Source of the DNA: an uncultured Altererythrobacter sp.
GTDB lineage: Bacteria > Pseudomonadota > Alphaproteobacteria > Sphingomonadales > Sphingomonadaceae
Reading direction: 5' to 3'
Length of the DNA stretch: 17,413 nucleotides
Assembly (NCBI GenBank): GCA_937950385.1
Contig: CALFEA010000003.1
Span: 1 to 17,413 of the forward strand
Shown one piece after another: positions 15,975 through 17,413 of this stretch. A program made the translations under genes and the position numbers. Each line of letters opens with the position of its first letter. Positions within the stretch are counted from its first letter, which is position 1. Below the pieces are notes generated by a model. The model searched no databases and was not told the origin of the DNA. It saw nothing but the letters and a program-made list of their open reading frames with translations.

Positions 15975-16853
15975 TCACGGTAAAATCACGGCCGGTTCTG
16001 GCGTGCCCTCTACGCAGCCCGCAAATCGCAAAGTTGTGCCATGGACGATTGCGTCTTGTCCCGCTTCGTCAAGGCCGACAGCGGCCGTTGTGACAAACAA
16101 ATCGCGGTAATCTGGTCCGCCAAATGCTGGGCATGTTGCGCGCGGTGTTTGGGTTTCGAAAGTCTCAACCACCGTGCCCTCTGGCGAAATACGTTGCACC
16201 GCTGCCCCATCGAATATCGCGGCAAGCATATGGCCATGCTTATCGATAATCGCGCCATCGACTGTGGTGCCCTCGGCGGAATAATCGAGGAAAATCTCGC
16301 CTTCGCCTTTGGGCCAACCATCCACGTCGAGTGTCATGCGCCAAGTCGTTTTGGCTGCAGAATCAGTGAAGTAGCCAAAGCAGCGTTCGCGGTCGAAGCA
16401 TAGGCCATTGGTCACTGTGATATCTGTTATCAATTGGCGCAGCTCGCCTTTGTAGTAGCGGTAAAAACTGCCTGCACCCTTTTTAGCCGATTTGCTCATC
16501 GTGCCAATCCAAAATCCGCCCCACGGATCAGCGCGGCCATCATTGGAGCGTGTGCGGTTTTGATCCGCTTCGATATCGACCAGCTTTTCAGTCGCCCAAT
16601 CGGCAATTGTGAGTTTGTATAGGCCGCTTTCTGTCGCCAGCAACAGCGTGTCTTTGTCGATCCACCCCAGTGCAGAGACCATTTCATCAAACTGATGCTC
16701 ACGCTGACCGGCAGGGCCATTGCTCATAACTTTGCGATCAGGAATATCGACCCAGAACAATTCATCGCGCAGTGGATGCCACAGCACGCCTTCGCCAAGC
16801 CTACAGGGACGGTCATCGTAGATATCGATCACGTGGCACTTCCCTTTTGTCAT
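15975..16853 (-). CDS. SMP-30/gluconolactonase-family sugar lactonase
   Basis: The product is 292 residues, a six-bladed beta-propeller of the SMP-30/regucalcin/gluconolactonase type. Metal ligands are Glu21 (LGEGVLW), Asn149 (TNGLCFD) and Asp199 (VDGAIID); Asn104 in RSNDGRADPWGGFWIGTM is the usual substrate-side Asn. There is no signal peptide, so it acts in the cytoplasm. It would hydrolyse the lactone made by a sugar dehydrogenase, here most likely galactono-lactone from the SDR, and possibly the lactone of anhydrogalactonate. Its ATG overlaps the stop of the upstream sulfatase by four bases (ATGA), so the two genes are probably translationally coupled. Confidence 0.9.
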   Translation of the reverse strand: MTKGKCHVIDIYDDRPCRLGEGVLWHPLRDELFWVDIPDRKVMSNGPAGQREHQFDEMVSALGWIDKDTLLLATESGLYKLTIADWATEKLVDIEADQNRTRSNDGRADPWGGFWIGTMSKSAKKGAGSFYRYYKGELRQLITDITVTNGLCFDRERCFGYFTDSAAKTTWRMTLDVDGWPKGEGEIFLDYSAEGTTVDGAIIDKHGHMLAAIFDGAAVQRISPEGTVVETFETQTPRATCPAFGGPDYRDLFVTTAAVGLDEAGQDAIVHGTTLRFAGCVEGTPEPAVILP

Positions 16854-17413
16854 TTCTGTTTGCTCAGTCGGTCAATCAAGAGCTTCAGCTTTTCTGCGGA
16901 TGGATCATCAATTGCCACCAAACGCTGGTGAAGTCGGTCACGCAATCGGCGCAGCTCGACGGTGTTGGGGCGGCTATCGATAAGATTGGTTACTTCGCCT
17001 GGATCGGCCCTCAAATCATACAATTCGTCGCGGGCATCACCAGGATTCCAGACATATTTGAAATCATCTGTTCGCAATGCGCGCAATCCAAACCATGCAC
17101 CATTGTACCATTCATAGGCATAGAGTGCGTCATCTGGCGTAGTCAGCGGGGCTGTGCCATCAATCTCACCGGCAAGTGAAACCCCATCTATGGGTTTAGC
17201 CGGAGCAATCTCCATCCAATCAAACAGAGTGGCGGGTACGTCAATTAGCGATACATGGCGGTCAACCACGCCCGGGCTCGCATCAGGATCACGCATCAGC
17301 AGCGGAATGCGCATCAATTCGTCATAGGCATAGGCGGCTTTGTCATAGAGGCCATGCTCGCCGACCATGCTGCCCTGATCACCGGCAAAGACGATGTGCA
17401 AATCATCGTAAAT
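16850..17413 (-). CDS. Second sulfatase, C-terminal part only (5' end beyond window)
   Basis: The minus-strand frame is open to the window edge, giving the last 187 residues of a sulfatase. FAGDQGSMVGEHGLYDKAAY is the S1-sulfatase metal-site and distal motif (usual form SDHGxxLGDHGLxxK), followed by RIPLLMRDP, the LIDVPATLFDW segment and the C-terminal subdomain with FKYVWNPGDARDELYDLRADPGEVTNL. The catalytic CxPSR motif lies outside the window, so activity cannot be judged. It differs clearly from the sulfatase at 13647-15104, which has NDNGG at the equivalent site, so the two probably act on different sulfate positions or linkages. It ends in an ATGA overlap with the lactonase gene. Confidence 0.9.
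   Translation of the reverse strand: MYDDLHIVFAGDQGSMVGEHGLYDKAAYAYDELMRIPLLMRDPDASPGVVDRHVSLIDVPATLFDWMEIAPAKPIDGVSLAGEIDGTAPLTTPDDALYAYEWYNGAWFGLRALRTDDFKYVWNPGDARDELYDLRADPGEVTNLIDSRPNTVELRRLRDRLHQRLVAIDDPSAEKLKLLIDRLSKQK

Noticed and set aside
1..17413. CRISPR arrays, tRNA or rRNA genes, riboswitches, replication origins
   Set aside because: I saw no regularly spaced repeats, cloverleaf-like sequences or other signatures on either strand by eye. A covariance-model search would be needed to exclude small structured RNAs.

Overview
The window looks like a red-algal sulfated-galactan utilisation locus from a marine alphaproteobacterium, most likely in Sphingomonadales (Erythrobacteraceae or Sphingomonadaceae). 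The clues are a TonB-dependent receptor of the Xanthomonas/Caulobacter type with no SusD partner, an IS6-family transposase of alphaproteobacterial type, moderate GC, and two sulfatases next to a GH16 hydrolase. The taxonomy is inferred from gene style; there is no rRNA or tRNA here. Layout from left to right: the left edge holds the 5' part of a beta-helix lipoprotein gene (minus strand, running off the window). An intact IS6-family element follows (about 627-1515). Next comes a minus-strand operon read from 7708 down to 1542: an anhydrogalactonate-type cycloisomerase (enolase superfamily), a secreted GH16 galactanase and a TonB-dependent receptor. A small secreted EF-hand protein has its own promoter (7836-8210). 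A second minus-strand operon, read from 11089 down to 8346, encodes a KDGal kinase (dgoK), a KDPGal aldolase (dgoA) and a galactonate-dehydratase-like enolase-superfamily enzyme. Divergent from it, on the plus strand, are a sugar-porter MFS transporter and an SDR sugar dehydrogenase (11260-13628). The right end is again minus strand: a sulfatase cut by the window edge, an SMP-30-type lactonase, a FadR-subfamily GntR regulator and a complete secreted sulfatase. How the genes fit together (inference from families and context): the receptor imports oligosaccharides cut from an anionic galactan by the GH16 enzyme, and the sulfatases remove sulfate. Monosaccharides enter the cytoplasm through the MFS porter. 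D-galactose would pass through the SDR, the lactonase and the dehydratase-like enzyme to 2-keto-3-deoxy-D-galactonate (KDGal). 3,6-anhydrogalactose, once oxidised to its acid, would be opened by the cycloisomerase to the same intermediate. DgoK and DgoA then give pyruvate and glyceraldehyde 3-phosphate. The D-galacto kinase and aldolase pair favours a carrageenan- or furcellaran-type substrate over agar. The anhydrogalactosidase, the anhydrogalactose dehydrogenase and the sulfatase-maturing enzyme are not in the window. The most striking non-coding signal is a 15-bp inverted repeat, AAACAT-CAT-ATGTTT. It is perfect in two promoters (7757-7775, 8271-8285) and degenerate in a third, divergent one (11154-11168). 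These three sites control the two catabolic operons, the transporter unit and the EF-hand gene, and so define a probable local regulon, most simply of the GntR protein encoded here. No gene-free stretch exceeds about 180 bases.
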